A stretch of DNA of 64,000 nt. Origin: Peptococcaceae bacterium (GTDB lineage: Bacteria > Bacillota > Desulfitobacteriia > Desulfitobacteriales > Syntrophobotulaceae). The notes beneath the pieces are model-generated. The model saw nothing but the letters and a program-made list of their open reading frames with translations, did not search any database and was not told the origin of the DNA. Positions 8,099 to 17,761 of this stretch are shown piece by piece (position 1 is the first letter of the stretch; every line of letters starts with the position of its first letter). Position numbers and translations under genes: made by a program. Location: the NCBI GenBank assembly GCA_012517475.1, contig JAAYUV010000053.1:28049-92048 (forward strand), written 5' to 3'.

Positions 8099-9436
8099 TC
8101 AATCCAGCCTCACCTTATACTCCCGCGAAAACCTCAACACCACAAGCATGGCGCAGCACAGCCATAGAACCGGATCTTCGAAAAAACGTCCCTCGGCCTG
8201 AGAACTGATAAATACCGCAGCCGCCCACAGGAAATAACCGGCTCCAACATAATACTCGTTATGAAAATCATTGAACATGCTGAGATACACATTACTGTTC
8301 CCGAAAAGGGTAAAAATTCTTACCAGCATCACAATCCAGAACAAAGCCAGGACCGTGAGCCCCACAATACCCAGCTCAGCGGCTATTGTCAGAATGGTGC
8401 TATGAGAGAGCGTCGCGCCATCCGCAACATTTTTCAGGGCTATGTAATCTCTCAGGAAAACGGTCTGAAAACTCCCGAGTCCTGATCCGAGAATGGGATG
8501 GTCTTTAAAAATCGCTATGGCTGCCTTCCAGAGATATAACCTTTGATAATTATAATCGGCATAATTTTTAAATACTAAGGTCATTCTTTCCCAAATATCA
8601 GGACGAATGAATAAGACAATCGCTCCGCACAAAACTCCCAGCCCCAAAACCCATAAAACGGCTTTCCGGTTAGGAAGAAGGATCAGGGCGCCGATCAATA
8701 TGGCAACCAGAGTGATCATTCCTCCGCGGGAAGAAGTGAGCACCAGCTGAGCCAAGAGGATGGAGAGAGAAGCCAGGTAAAAAAGCTTGGTTCCTTTTTC
8801 GCGGGTATAGAGCTGGATGATAAAGTTAGCTACGATCCCTAAAATGAGAAAACGGGCAAAAATATTCGGGTCCACAAAAGTTGTATTTACACGGAGGGTA
8901 TGCTCTTTCATTAGATTTTGGGCCTGCCAGATCAAATTGCCGGTGAATGCTTCATAAAATGACAGCGGGGCCAAAGCCAGAGCTGCCCAGTGGACTGCAT
9001 GAAAAGGCAATAGAGAATGATCCTTATCCATCAGCAGCGCAATGGAAACAAATACGGCAAAAAGGACAAGAAGCCTTATGGTCTCAGCAACAGTTTTGCC
9101 GGAATCCGCCGAATATACAACACTGGCGGCTCCCAGTGCCAGAAAAATTATCAAGATAATGGTAAGGGGGTCTTTCAAAACAGCGCCGAACTTCTGTCGC
9201 ATCTCCCTCATAAAGATTACGCGGACAAATGCGGCAAGTATCAAAGCGAAACTGGTAAACCGGGTCAGGGAAACCATCCCCAACGCCTTGCCGATCATCC
9301 CCAGATCAGGGTACCATGTGCTGGAAATCTCCAGGGCAACCGCTATTCCCAGTAAAGGGACAAGATAAAGCGGTTTCCAGATTATCAATAGACCCAGAAT
9401 AATGACTGTGATTGCCAGAACGACCCACTGAACCAT
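8099..9436 (-). CDS. O-antigen ligase / Wzy-family polymerase, polytopic membrane protein
   Basis: This 445-residue protein has about ten hydrophobic segments and a Wzy_C-type region: LVLTSSRGGMITLVAILIGA, HPILGSGLGSF and LSHSTILTIAAELGIVGL. Family members join undecaprenyl-linked repeat units or transfer glycan to an acceptor outside the membrane. The start at 9436 is taken because GGGGGT lies 6 bases upstream; a TTG at 9472 would overlap the previous gene. Two such proteins occur in this locus (also 13373-14716), so one may polymerise and the other may transfer; which does which cannot be told. Confidence 0.8.
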   Translation of the reverse strand: MVQWVVLAITVIILGLLIIWKPLYLVPLLGIAVALEISSTWYPDLGMIGKALGMVSLTRFTSFALILAAFVRVIFMREMRQKFGAVLKDPLTIILIIFLALGAASVVYSADSGKTVAETIRLLVLFAVFVSIALLMDKDHSLLPFHAVHWAALALAPLSFYEAFTGNLIWQAQNLMKEHTLRVNTTFVDPNIFARFLILGIVANFIIQLYTREKGTKLFYLASLSILLAQLVLTSSRGGMITLVAILIGALILLPNRKAVLWVLGLGVLCGAIVLFIRPDIWERMTLVFKNYADYNYQRLYLWKAAIAIFKDHPILGSGLGSFQTVFLRDYIALKNVADGATLSHSTILTIAAELGIVGLTVLALFWIVMLVRIFTLFGNSNVYLSMFNDFHNEYYVGAGYFLWAAAVFISSQAEGRFFEDPVLWLCCAMLVVLRFSREYKVRLD

Positions 9437-9455
9437 TTTTATACCCCCATTATTG

Positions 9456-10883
9456 TTATTTGATTCCGCCAATTCTTAGGATTTGCCGGAAAGCATAGCT
9501 TCCTACTCTTCTAAAATCTCTGTCCAAAGCCACAATGGCAATACAAAAAACGATACCGGCCAGAGCCGCCGAAACCAAAGGGTTGAAGCTGTTTAACAAC
9601 CAGGCGGTAACTGCCATCAACAGGGAAGCCAGCAAAACCATCGGCAGCTGCCGCCATACCCTGATCTTATATACTCCCCTTCGGACCAGAAAATAATATC
9701 CGAAGAAGATATAAATTTCTACGATAACGAGGGCGTAGGCTGTCCCTAAAATGCCCAAAAGAGGGGTCATGGTCATGGTCAGGATGAAAAGAAGGACCAG
9801 CGCCGACCCTTGAACAACGGTTCTCTGCCATTGACGATTGGTTGTAGTCAAAACATCCCCCAGGGAAAAACTCATACATTCCAAAGCCAGGAACCAGGAT
9901 ACGATCATCAAAATCGGTATGGACTCATTAAACTTCCCCGCATAAAGCCATTTTGTAAGAGGTCCGGCTAAAACAAAAATCAGGACACTTCCGGCAATCC
10001 CTACCGCTGACAGAAATTTAAAAACCTTTTCGATCGTATTCTGATGCCTGTCCTTATCCGATTCACCCAATTGGTAAAGCGCAGGATAGAGGGCACTGGT
10101 CATCAGGCTCGGTATAAAAACCAGCATTTGGACCAGTTTATATGCAGCGGAATAAATTCCAACCTGCACATTGGTGGCTGTGAGCGATAAGACTAAAATA
10201 CTCTGTTGAAGAAAGATGTAATAAAAAATCCTGTGGATTCCAAACGGCAGGCCGTTCTTTACCATCCCCGCAAGGCTGCTGATTTCGATTTGGGGCTTCA
10301 CTTTGCTGCGAAGGGCCAGGAAGATAAGCAAACTAATCAGGACATAACTGATCAGATGGGTAAAGGTGATGGCTACAACACCCAAGCGGCTCAGAATGAC
10401 AATCATGGTCAGCACAGCGATGAGCAGGGTATTTAAAAATTGAAAACCTGCCGCCAGGACCATCTGCTCAACAGCCTGAAAATAGTTGTACACGGATTGA
10501 TTCAAGGCATTGAAACAAACCGCAATCCCTAATATCACAATCATGGCTTGCACGGAAGAATTATAGCCGGCCGGAAACATGAAAATAATCATGCAAATAT
10601 AGCATCCAGTTGCCATGACACTTTTAAACAATAAGGTGTTCCCAAAATACTTGGGTAAGACCGCGGCATTCCGGGAACCTTCCTGAACCATTAGCTGGCT
10701 TATTCCCAGTTCGGAAAACAAAATGAAAGTCCCGACAAAGGCATAGGCTGTGGAATAATCGCCGAATGGGCCGGGCCCCAAATACCGGGTAACAAAAATA
10801 CCTACTACAGCAGTAATGGCCTTGGCAAGAATCCCGGAAACCCCTAAGGCTGTTGCATTTCTGGCAATGCGGCGGGTATCCAT
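9456..10883 (-). CDS. Wzx-like flippase (polysaccharide biosynthesis/MOP superfamily)
   Basis: This 475-residue protein has 12-14 predicted membrane helices. It opens with RRIARNATALGVSGILAKAITAVVG and then RYLGPGPFGDYSTAYAF, the classic start of oligosaccharide flippases. The gene lies directly upstream of a Wzy/ligase-family gene and among glycosyltransferases, so the likely substrate is the undecaprenyl-diphosphate-linked repeat unit. The ATG at 10883 is preferred to the TTG at 10889; AAGTGAT lies 5-8 bases upstream. No ABC-type exporter is present in this region, so a Wzx/Wzy-type route is favoured. Confidence 0.87.
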   Translation of the reverse strand: MDTRRIARNATALGVSGILAKAITAVVGIFVTRYLGPGPFGDYSTAYAFVGTFILFSELGISQLMVQEGSRNAAVLPKYFGNTLLFKSVMATGCYICMIIFMFPAGYNSSVQAMIVILGIAVCFNALNQSVYNYFQAVEQMVLAAGFQFLNTLLIAVLTMIVILSRLGVVAITFTHLISYVLISLLIFLALRSKVKPQIEISSLAGMVKNGLPFGIHRIFYYIFLQQSILVLSLTATNVQVGIYSAAYKLVQMLVFIPSLMTSALYPALYQLGESDKDRHQNTIEKVFKFLSAVGIAGSVLIFVLAGPLTKWLYAGKFNESIPILMIVSWFLALECMSFSLGDVLTTTNRQWQRTVVQGSALVLLFILTMTMTPLLGILGTAYALVIVEIYIFFGYYFLVRRGVYKIRVWRQLPMVLLASLLMAVTAWLLNSFNPLVSAALAGIVFCIAIVALDRDFRRVGSYAFRQILRIGGIK

Positions 10884-10923
10884 TGTCAATCACTTCTTTA
10901 ATCAATTATTTTCGTTATAGGCA

Positions 10924-12045
10924 TCAATTTTCCAGCCTGCCATAAATCTTAAGGAGTTTCTCTTCCATTTTACCCCAGTTATATTCTTCCCGGACAGCCC
11001 TGATTCCATTATCCCCCATCTCTTTACAGAGGCGCGGATCAGAAAGCAGAATGTTTATGGCTTTGGCTATCTCTTCCGGTTTGGTGGGATCCACAATAAT
11101 ACCGCTGTTATATTTGCTGAGGAACCTTTTGATTGGGGGCAAATCGCTCCCTACCACGGGAATGCCGCAGCTCATATACTCAAATTGCTTGATCGGGATG
11201 TTCTTATAATATTTCGGAAGGGGCAGGAGCGTAACGACACCTACCCTGGATTTCCGGATATATTCTTCCACATCGACATGCGGAACTTTTCCGGCAAATA
11301 GAATGTTCCGGTCAAGATCATGTTCTTCGATATAGGAATAAACAATCTCTTTGCCTTGTTGATCATCAAAAGGACCTACAAAAACCATCCTGATTTCAGG
11401 GTGCTTCTCACGAAGTATCTCTATCGCTTGCACAACATTGTAAACGCCCCGTTCAAGAGTAATCCCCCCCTGGTAGATCACATCGTATTCTTTTTCCGTG
11501 CTGCTTTCCTCGGCAGGCTCAAACTCCGAAAAATTATAAATGACGTCTACCCTGGAGTTAACCTTGTCAAATCTCTCTTTCACCGCATCATCCGCCGTAA
11601 TGATCTGGTCGAACTTTCTGGCCAGACGGAGTTCTGTCTTATCCACAAGGAAAGTAGCAATGGGTCTGACGATTTTAGGCACTTTTCTGGACATTCTCAT
11701 CATATCCGGATAATGCTCATGAACATCATAAATAATCTTGCTTTCAGGCAAAGCCTTTTTTATTTTACGAACTTTATAAATCAACTCAAAATCATGAAAG
11801 TGATAGATATCTGCCTTGACTTGGATGGCTTTTTCTACAACCGTATCACCCAACCTGAATCTTCCGTAAAGAGAATCCGCTCTTTTGACCCCGATGATCT
11901 TAATTCCCTGCTCGCTGTATTCCTCTCTTTCATCAGGGACGATCAGAGTAATGTCCTCATACTTCTTTCGAAGGGAAAGAGCCTGCTTGTAAAAAATCCG
12001 GTTATCAAACGCTTGGTGCCCCGTAGTCAGGATACAGATCTTCAA
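10924..12045 (-). CDS. Glycosyltransferase family 4
   Basis: This 373-residue GT-B enzyme begins MKICILTTGHQAFDNRIFYK. The acceptor half contains YHFHDFEL and IIYDVHEHYPDMM, and the donor half has YQGGITLERGVYN and MSCGIPVVGSDLPPIK. The start is TTG at 12043-12045, supported by GGGAGG 8 bases upstream. It resembles transferases of exopolysaccharide loci; donor and acceptor are unknown. A 73-base gap separates it from the upstream glycosyltransferase at 12119, so the two are probably co-transcribed. Confidence 0.85.
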   Translation of the reverse strand: MKICILTTGHQAFDNRIFYKQALSLRKKYEDITLIVPDEREEYSEQGIKIIGVKRADSLYGRFRLGDTVVEKAIQVKADIYHFHDFELIYKVRKIKKALPESKIIYDVHEHYPDMMRMSRKVPKIVRPIATFLVDKTELRLARKFDQIITADDAVKERFDKVNSRVDVIYNFSEFEPAEESSTEKEYDVIYQGGITLERGVYNVVQAIEILREKHPEIRMVFVGPFDDQQGKEIVYSYIEEHDLDRNILFAGKVPHVDVEEYIRKSRVGVVTLLPLPKYYKNIPIKQFEYMSCGIPVVGSDLPPIKRFLSKYNSGIIVDPTKPEEIAKAINILLSDPRLCKEMGDNGIRAVREEYNWGKMEEKLLKIYGRLEN

Positions 12046-12118
12046 CGAATGATACCTCCCCGCTTACACAATAATTATTTTATAGTATTCGAAACTTCTT
12101 GCGAAATTCGGTTATCTG

Positions 12119-13360
12119 CTATGCGGAATTCACATTCGTTCTGTTCTGGAAATGCATGAGGTCCTGATAAATTTCTACGGTTTTTACCGCATTGTGTTCC
12201 CATGTAAAACCATTTCGTGCCGTATCCCGTCCGGCTTCACCCAGCTGTTTGGCATAGGCCCGATCGTTGAGCAAAACCTTGAGATAATTTACAATGTCCC
12301 AGGGATTTCGGGGCCGGACCAACAACCCGTTCCTGCCGTGCGAGATCACATCTTCGATCCCTTCTCCCTGAACACCGATGACCGGTACTCCCTGAGCCAT
12401 AGCCTCTACATAGACTACCCCAAAACCTTCCTGCCAGCTGGGAAGACAGAATATGTCGGCCGATGCCATTTGTCTCATTGCCTCGGCATGCGGAACTTTC
12501 CCGATGAACTCCACATGCCGGCGAAGGTGGAGATCATCCACCAGTTTCTCCAGGCTCTGCCTTTCCTCACCGTCTCCGACAATGGTATATTTCAGATTCG
12601 GGTACTCATTCACCAGGGAGGCGAGAGCCTGAATGTTTAAATCAATACCTTTGGTTTTTTTGAGGTTAGAAACACTGATGATTTTTACAATGTCATTATC
12701 TTTATGTCGTTCTTGTCTTGTTTGATTTGGGAAGGATCGTTCATTTTCCGGCTTGCAGTCTGTCAAGTCTATGCCGTTGTTCACTACGGAAATCTTATTA
12801 AAATAAGGCTCATCCTTCGCCAAATTTTTCAGCTTGGAACTTACAGTAATAATGCCGTCCGCCCCAAGAAGAATTTGCCGCATTCTTTCCCGGCAGCCTT
12901 CCCCCCGGAGAATGGTTGATTGAAAATCCTGCCCGTGAATGGATATCAGAAGCGGAACATGATAGTTCTTGTTCAGCAAATAAGCGCAGTGCCCGTCCGG
13001 AATAGCGACGTGGGCATGGATCAGATCAAATTGAAACTCACTGAAAATGCTTTTTACAAGATTTCGTATCCCCAGAAACATGAAGAAACCGGAGTGCTCC
13101 AGCAGGAAGGACCGGGGGAATTCCGGATATCTTGGATAAAAAACCTCTATTCCATCCAATGTAGCCCGGCTTGGTATGGAAGCATATGACTTCCACTTTT
13201 TCTTCAAAACACTTAAAGGCCAGGGGGCATAGGGAACCGGAGAAATAACTTTTACTTTACAATCCAGTTCCAGTAAAGCCCGGATTTGCTTATGAATAAA
13301 AATACCATAACTCGGATTTTGGGAAGACGGATACATATGGGAAATGACCAAAATATTCAT
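12119..13360 (-). CDS. Glycosyltransferase family 4
   Basis: This 413-residue enzyme begins MNILVISHMYPSSQNPSYGIF, with IHAHVAIPDG in the acceptor half. The donor half has SVVNNGID, VGDGEERQSLE and LPSWQEGFGVVYVEAMAQGV, with the two Glu residues of the E-x7-E motif. The start is ATG, and AAGGGG lies upstream inside the end of the preceding gene, whose stop is 12 bases away. Coupled expression with the polymerase/ligase-family gene is likely. It is a cytoplasmic, membrane-associated enzyme extending the repeat unit; the sugar is not known. Confidence 0.86.
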   Translation of the reverse strand: MNILVISHMYPSSQNPSYGIFIHKQIRALLELDCKVKVISPVPYAPWPLSVLKKKWKSYASIPSRATLDGIEVFYPRYPEFPRSFLLEHSGFFMFLGIRNLVKSIFSEFQFDLIHAHVAIPDGHCAYLLNKNYHVPLLISIHGQDFQSTILRGEGCRERMRQILLGADGIITVSSKLKNLAKDEPYFNKISVVNNGIDLTDCKPENERSFPNQTRQERHKDNDIVKIISVSNLKKTKGIDLNIQALASLVNEYPNLKYTIVGDGEERQSLEKLVDDLHLRRHVEFIGKVPHAEAMRQMASADIFCLPSWQEGFGVVYVEAMAQGVPVIGVQGEGIEDVISHGRNGLLVRPRNPWDIVNYLKVLLNDRAYAKQLGEAGRDTARNGFTWEHNAVKTVEIYQDLMHFQNRTNVNSA

Positions 13361-13372
13361 TCATCAGACCCC

Positions 13373-14716
13373 TTACGCCTGCTCACTATCGCACTTAAGG
13401 GAATTATATACCACACCCATGGAGATGGCAAAAATCGTCATCAGCTGCAGGTTATAAAAAATCCCTGCCATAAAATTAAAAACAAAGATGGACGGCAGAA
13501 CCGCTGCATAGGCCCCCACAAGTTGGGCAGGTCTATCAAAGGCTGCACCTATGCCCCATGCATCGATCCTCGATTTAAGGTTTTTAAGTCCCAGGATAAA
13601 CGGCATCAGGAAGAAAACTAAGTAAACCCCCAAACCGACAAAACCGTATCTCCTGGCATATAAGGCGTACTCATTGTCCACCAGGGTTGTCATCACATAT
13701 TTCTGAGTTCCCCATCCAAATACCGGTGATTCCCAGATACTGCCTACCGCAGCACCCCAACGGTCCATGTGCCCCTGGAAAGAAGTACTGGTTGAAAAGT
13801 CCAATCCCTCATGCAACCGGTAGAAGAAATCTGCCGATGCCGTGGTAAAAAGAACCATGGTCAAGAGGAAAAGAGCTACAATCTTTATGACCACTTTTTT
13901 ATTCCGCTTATGATAAAGAAAAGCGGAAATGGAGGAAAGCGCAAACAGCAGGGCAATCCCGAACAAGGCAGTACGGGATATGGTTAGAAACTCCAGCTTA
14001 ATAACCAACCCGATCATAACAAAGAGTTTCCAAGGGAACTTGTCCCTGTCTTCCCCAAAAAAATAACGGACAGTGAGGTAGGAAAGAGTAATGACGGTAA
14101 ATATCCCAAAAAAGTTCGGGTTGTCAAAAGTCCCCAAGACCCTGGCCGGATTCCCAACAATCAGGTGTTCCCAATGCTGCTGATCAAAGTAGGGCGAAAA
14201 CCAGGTATTCATATTCAGGATATTTAGGTGCTGACCCCAGCCAAAAACAACCAGAAAAGCAATCCCGGAAAGAAAAGCTTTACTCAAAAAATCAAATTCC
14301 GCTTCCCGGATATCAATAGATAAAGTGAGGGAAATAATAAGAAAATATTTAAACAGGGTCACCAGTTCCATGAGATCCCTCATCCCATAGTAGCCGGCTT
14401 TCCGGATATACACTCCATATATATTGGAGATAAAATAGGAAACTGTAAGTAAAATAAAAATCAGGATAATGCGTTTCAATTCTTTTTTCTGCGAGACCAA
14501 TGCCACTTTTTCTTCTTCTTTAAACTTAAAACCGTTCTTGAGAAAAGACAGGACATTTAGCCCGAAAATCCCGAAGAGCAGAAATTCCTCTAATCGGATA
14601 TTAGGAAGAGATGGGTGCAAAGGTATGGAAGGGAGTATCATTGCCGAAAGCATAACTGCAACAAGCAGGAACAGCCTGTGTTCATTCTTTTTCGTGATGC
14701 CGTTATTCCAGAACAT
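13373..14716 (-). CDS. Second O-antigen ligase / Wzy-family membrane protein
   Basis: This 447-residue polytopic protein has about ten membrane segments. Recognisable parts are IPLHPSLPNIRLEEFLLFG, FDNPNFFGIFTVITLSY, LTISRTALFGIALLFAL and ESPVFGWGTQKY, as in Wzy_C proteins. It starts at ATG with GGAGG 5 bases upstream. Similarity with the 8099-9436 protein is in fold and motif style only. Together they would give the locus both a polymerase and a ligase or a second polymerase. Confidence 0.78.
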   Translation of the reverse strand: MFWNNGITKKNEHRLFLLVAVMLSAMILPSIPLHPSLPNIRLEEFLLFGIFGLNVLSFLKNGFKFKEEEKVALVSQKKELKRIILIFILLTVSYFISNIYGVYIRKAGYYGMRDLMELVTLFKYFLIISLTLSIDIREAEFDFLSKAFLSGIAFLVVFGWGQHLNILNMNTWFSPYFDQQHWEHLIVGNPARVLGTFDNPNFFGIFTVITLSYLTVRYFFGEDRDKFPWKLFVMIGLVIKLEFLTISRTALFGIALLFALSSISAFLYHKRNKKVVIKIVALFLLTMVLFTTASADFFYRLHEGLDFSTSTSFQGHMDRWGAAVGSIWESPVFGWGTQKYVMTTLVDNEYALYARRYGFVGLGVYLVFFLMPFILGLKNLKSRIDAWGIGAAFDRPAQLVGAYAAVLPSIFVFNFMAGIFYNLQLMTIFAISMGVVYNSLKCDSEQA

Positions 14717-14780
14717 TTTTCCTCCTTAAGGTCTTTCGTTTTTCTGTCTGCGACTTTCTATTTTTTAGTGTTTGCTTATT

Positions 14781-15896
14781 TTAGGATTCAAATACGGAAT
14801 AAAGAACCTTAACAATTTCCTCTTGCGCTTCCAGTGCTAACTCCGGATAGCAGGGAATGGCCAGGGCTTGAGTACAGGCTTCTTCGGCTACCGGAAGGTC
14901 TCCCGTTTGATAGCCTAAGTAGGCGAAAGCGTTTTGCAAATGGAGAGGCAAAGGATAATAAATAGCGCAGGCGATTCCCCTCTCGTCCAGAGCCATAGCC
15001 AGCCTTTCCCTCTCATCCGTTCTTAATACATACAAATGGTAAACAGCATAAGCCCTGGGATCTTTTCCCGGGAGAATAAGTTTTCCTTCGTCAGCTAACG
15101 GTTTTAAGAGCTGATCATAGATTTCGGCCTTGTTCCTTCTTGCAGCGTTCCACTGGTTCAGGTATCTGAATTTCACCCGGAGTATGGCAGCCTGGATCTC
15201 ATCCAAGCGGCTGTTGAAACCAACTTCTTGATGGTAGTACTTGTTTTTGCTGCCATGAAAACGAAGGATCCTGATTTTCTCCGCGATTTGATCGTCATTA
15301 GTGACAACCATTCCCCCATCCCCATAACCGCCAAGATTTTTGGTAGGGAAAAAACTGAAGGTTCCGGCATCTCCGATTGATCCCGCTTTTTGACCCATGT
15401 ATTCTGCACCGATCGCCTGAGCGGCATCTTCTATGACTTTGAGGTGATGTTTTTCCGCCACCTTCATAACCTTTTCCATATCTGCCATCTGTCCGAAAAT
15501 ATGTACGGGGATAATGGCCTTTGTCCGGGAGGTTATCTTTTTTTCTAAAAGATCAACATCGATGTTTAATGTTACGGGATCAATATCAACAAATACCGGC
15601 GTTGCCCCCACATTGGCAATGGTCTCGGCGGACGCAAAGAACGTAAACGGACTGGTGATGACTTCATCTCCAGGTCCGATCTTGCAGGCGTGAAGAGCCA
15701 GGACCAAAGCATCCGTACCGTTGGCGACAGCTACCGCATGCTTCGTTCCGCAGTAGGCAGCGATTTCATCTTCCAACGCTTTCATCTCAGGACCAAAAAT
15801 AAATTTGCATGAGTCCAGGACATTTAAAATAGCTTTGTCAATATCCTCTTTAATAGAAAGATATTGAGCTTTTAAATCCAAAAGTGGAATGGACAC
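14781..15896 (-). CDS. PLP-dependent sugar aminotransferase (DegT/DnrJ/EryC1, WbpE-like)
   Basis: This 371-residue enzyme begins [20 protein letters not shown]. It shows GTDALVLAL (phosphate binding), [13 protein letters not shown] (the Asp that contacts the PLP nitrogen) and [14 protein letters not shown], whose Lys is the Schiff-base residue. It would transfer an amino group from glutamate to a keto-sugar nucleotide. Beside WbpA-, WbpB- and WbpD-like genes the likely substrate is the UDP-3-keto-GlcNAc-uronate, as for WbpE. A 4-keto substrate from the 4,6-dehydratase is an alternative. The start is GTG, with AAAGGA 9 bases upstream. Confidence 0.87.
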   Translation of the reverse strand: MSIPLLDLKAQYLSIKEDIDKAILNVLDSCKFIFGPEMKALEDEIAAYCGTKHAVAVANGTDALVLALHACKIGPGDEVITSPFTFFASAETIANVGATPVFVDIDPVTLNIDVDLLEKKITSRTKAIIPVHIFGQMADMEKVMKVAEKHHLKVIEDAAQAIGAEYMGQKAGSIGDAGTFSFFPTKNLGGYGDGGMVVTNDDQIAEKIRILRFHGSKNKYYHQEVGFNSRLDEIQAAILRVKFRYLNQWNAARRNKAEIYDQLLKPLADEGKLILPGKDPRAYAVYHLYVLRTDERERLAMALDERGIACAIYYPLPLHLQNAFAYLGYQTGDLPVAEEACTQALAIPCYPELALEAQEEIVKVLYSVFES

Positions 15897-15913
15897 ATTC
15901 TCTCATCCTTTCT

Positions 15914-15972
15914 GACGGCCATGGATGGCCTAATGCCGCGGTGCCATGGATGGCAAAGAGCGGCAAACGGCC
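15914..15972. repeat. Palindromic element C: two A-N-GGA hairpin modules
   Basis: GGCCATGGATGGCC (15917-15930) and TGCCATGGATGGCA (15942-15955) are perfect small hairpins with TGGA loops closed by A-T. The second is enclosed by GCCGC (15935-15939) and GCGGC (15960-15964). The second module, CGGTGCCATGGATGGCA, recurs in element F. The element lies just upstream of the aminotransferase start, in the 157-base gap to the acetyltransferase gene. The conserved CGRC/GYCG clamp is absent. Confidence 0.6.
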
Positions 15973-16053
15973 ACTATATAAAAGTACACCCAATATCTGC
16001 TCATTTCAAGATATGTCTGCAAAACAACATTGTTTTATACAAAACCGATTTGA

Positions 16054-16926
16054 TTAAGAATTATTTTCTATCAGTTCTTCTTTAGGAACATCCCTTACTT
16101 CTTTTGCCGGGAATCCTTTAACGACTTTGAATGCAGGGGTATCTCTGGTTACCAGAGAACCTGCGGCTACGAAGGATTCTTCCGTGACTTCCACCCCGGG
16201 CAGGAGAATTGCTCCCCCTCCGATTCTTGCGCCCCTCCGGATGGTAGCCCCTTTGATGAATTTAAATCTTTTTTCCGTTCTTCCCATAAAATTATCATTC
16301 GTAGTGGTAACCATCGGCGCAATAAAAACCCGTTCCTCGATTTCCATATATGCCGTAATATAGGAGCCGGTCTGAATCTTGGTATATGCTCCAATCCTCG
16401 TGTCATTCTCCACCGCACTGCCGCTGCCCACGACAACCTTTTGGGCTAAGGTGCAGCGTTCCCGGATGAGAGCCCTGTCCCCAACAAATACTTCGTCTGC
16501 CAGCACCGTCCCGGCATAAATCACAGCAGAACATCCGATGGTACAATTCCTGCCAACGGTAAGGGGGGGAAGGTCGGACTGCTTCTTCACCGTACTGGTC
16601 GATGCGGCCTTCGGCAGTCTTCCTATGGTTGAATTATTTCCGATGTAAGCTCCTTCTTCAATCAGTGTCCCGGGGCAGACAGAAGTATGATCCCCGATGG
16701 TTACATTGTCTTTCAGAACGGTTTTTTCGCCTAAAGTAACCTGGGCGCCAAGTTTTACACCATTTCCTATCACTGTGCCTTCGGCAAGAACGCAGCCGGG
16801 TGAAAGACTTGTCCCCCTGCCAATCACAACATTCTCCCCAATTACGCAGAAGGGGGCAATCTTCACTTCGCTCCCGATCTGGGCATTGTCTGCGATAATA
16901 CTGCTGGGATGAATATTTGTACTCAA
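16054..16926 (-). CDS. Left-handed beta-helix acyltransferase (WbpD-like sugar N-acetyltransferase)
   Basis: This 290-residue protein consists almost wholly of hexapeptide repeats, such as IGSEVKIAPFCVIGENVVIG and IGNGVKLGAQVTLG. After a short break near residue 110 (KAASTSTVKKQSDLPP) a second helix ends in RRGARIGGGAILLPGVEV and VVKGFPAKEVRDVP. The C-terminal half resembles WbpD/FdtC-type enzymes that acetylate a 3-amino sugar nucleotide from acetyl-CoA; these are usually about 190 residues, so the N-terminal helix is an extension. The start is TTG with GAGGGT 9 bases upstream. Context supports acetylation of the WbpE product. Confidence 0.78.
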   Translation of the reverse strand: MSTNIHPSSIIADNAQIGSEVKIAPFCVIGENVVIGRGTSLSPGCVLAEGTVIGNGVKLGAQVTLGEKTVLKDNVTIGDHTSVCPGTLIEEGAYIGNNSTIGRLPKAASTSTVKKQSDLPPLTVGRNCTIGCSAVIYAGTVLADEVFVGDRALIRERCTLAQKVVVGSGSAVENDTRIGAYTKIQTGSYITAYMEIEERVFIAPMVTTTNDNFMGRTEKRFKFIKGATIRRGARIGGGAILLPGVEVTEESFVAAGSLVTRDTPAFKVVKGFPAKEVRDVPKEELIENNS

Positions 16927-17152
16927 AATTCAAGTACCCTCTTTCCTTTTAGTCTCTGGTAGTTTACACGTTTAAATTGTTTTATCTTCTATATTATGAC
17001 ATAAGTATGACACAATTTTACACTATCTTTCTATTTATCGGGAATCTATTTTTTTCTTATGACTGATCAGTTATACATAAAGTGGGACAAGTAGGTGTAT
17101 ATATAATCAAGAACTCATTCAATCTATTTCCTGGTAGAAGGGAGAACGCTGG

Positions 17153-17359
17153 ATGATCAGAAAATACTGCCCAAGGTGCCGAACCTATTCATATTCTGCT
17201 TCCATGGAAAAACCGTGGCTTTGTGCAACCTGCAAATTGGATTTGGGAGACCGTCCTATTCTTCAAATTAACCAAAAAGCTGAAGATGATCCGGAAAAAG
17301 AAAACCAAGGTTCTCATCAAGATTCTCAGCCCGAAATACAAAGTGGCTTTAACCAGTAG
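17153..17359 (+). CDS. Small zinc-ribbon-like protein
   Basis: This 68-residue protein has an N-terminal Cys pair CPRC and a second pair CATC 18-21 residues later, a likely zinc ribbon. The tail is hydrophilic and Glu/Gln-rich (DDPEKENQGSHQDSQPE). AGAAGGGAG precedes the ATG. It is the only plus-strand gene inside the polysaccharide locus and divides the WbpA/WbpB pair from the WbpD/WbpE pair. A short perfect palindrome, ACTGATCAGT, lies upstream at 17062-17071. The function is not recognised. Confidence 0.6.
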   Translation: MIRKYCPRCRTYSYSASMEKPWLCATCKLDLGDRPILQINQKAEDDPEKENQGSHQDSQPEIQSGFNQ

Positions 17360-17428
17360 TTAGAGCCACTTTTGCATTTTCCTCTGATGTAGCAATTTCA
17401 AACTTTCCTAAACAACCCTCGCATTCCC

Positions 17429-17671
17429 TTACATCGGGAAACTTTCATGGCGTTCCCAGGATTCTACAATTCGAATAGCCTGATAGTATTCATAGCCTTT
17501 ACCAATCAGAAAAGCTATAAGCGCAGCTTCCGTCACAGCATGCTTTAAACTGACAGGCCTGGCTTCCCTTAGGCTGTGCCTGACAGCCGGCATGACCTGC
17601 ATAATCGCACGGTTGTAGTCAGGCATCATTGGAGGCATTCCCGGGCCCGGTACTTCATAAGGCGGTCTCAT
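17429..17671 (-). CDS. Small hypothetical protein, Pro/Met-rich N-terminus
   Basis: This 80-residue protein starts MRPPYEVPGPGMPPMMPDYN. It continues with an amphipathic helical part, SLKHAVTEAALIAFLIGKGYEYYQAIRIVES. The start at 17671 is chosen because GGAG lies 8 bases upstream; the ATG at 17677 would be only 2 bases from it. It converges with the zinc-ribbon gene. The family is not recognised. It has no obvious catalytic motif and no clear link to sugar metabolism. Confidence 0.55.
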   Translation of the reverse strand: MRPPYEVPGPGMPPMMPDYNRAIMQVMPAVRHSLREARPVSLKHAVTEAALIAFLIGKGYEYYQAIRIVESWERHESFPM

Positions 17672-17761
17672 TACCATATCTCCTTTCCGGCTGGGTGTGG
17701 TATTACATTATGTCTTTGCCGGATAAGAAGTGAAACAAACCGGGCAGGTAAGTTATTCCAT

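Noticed and set aside
11320..12159. 279-codon plus-strand open frame
   Set aside because: It is antisense to two clear GT4 genes, has no recognisable motif and no ribosome binding site.
8099..14716. Reading the two Wzy/ligase-family genes as lipopolysaccharide genes of a Gram-negative host
   Set aside because: The host is clearly Gram-positive (CWB2, SdpR/SdpI, CtsR box, FabT), with no Lpt, Lpx or outer membrane genes in view.
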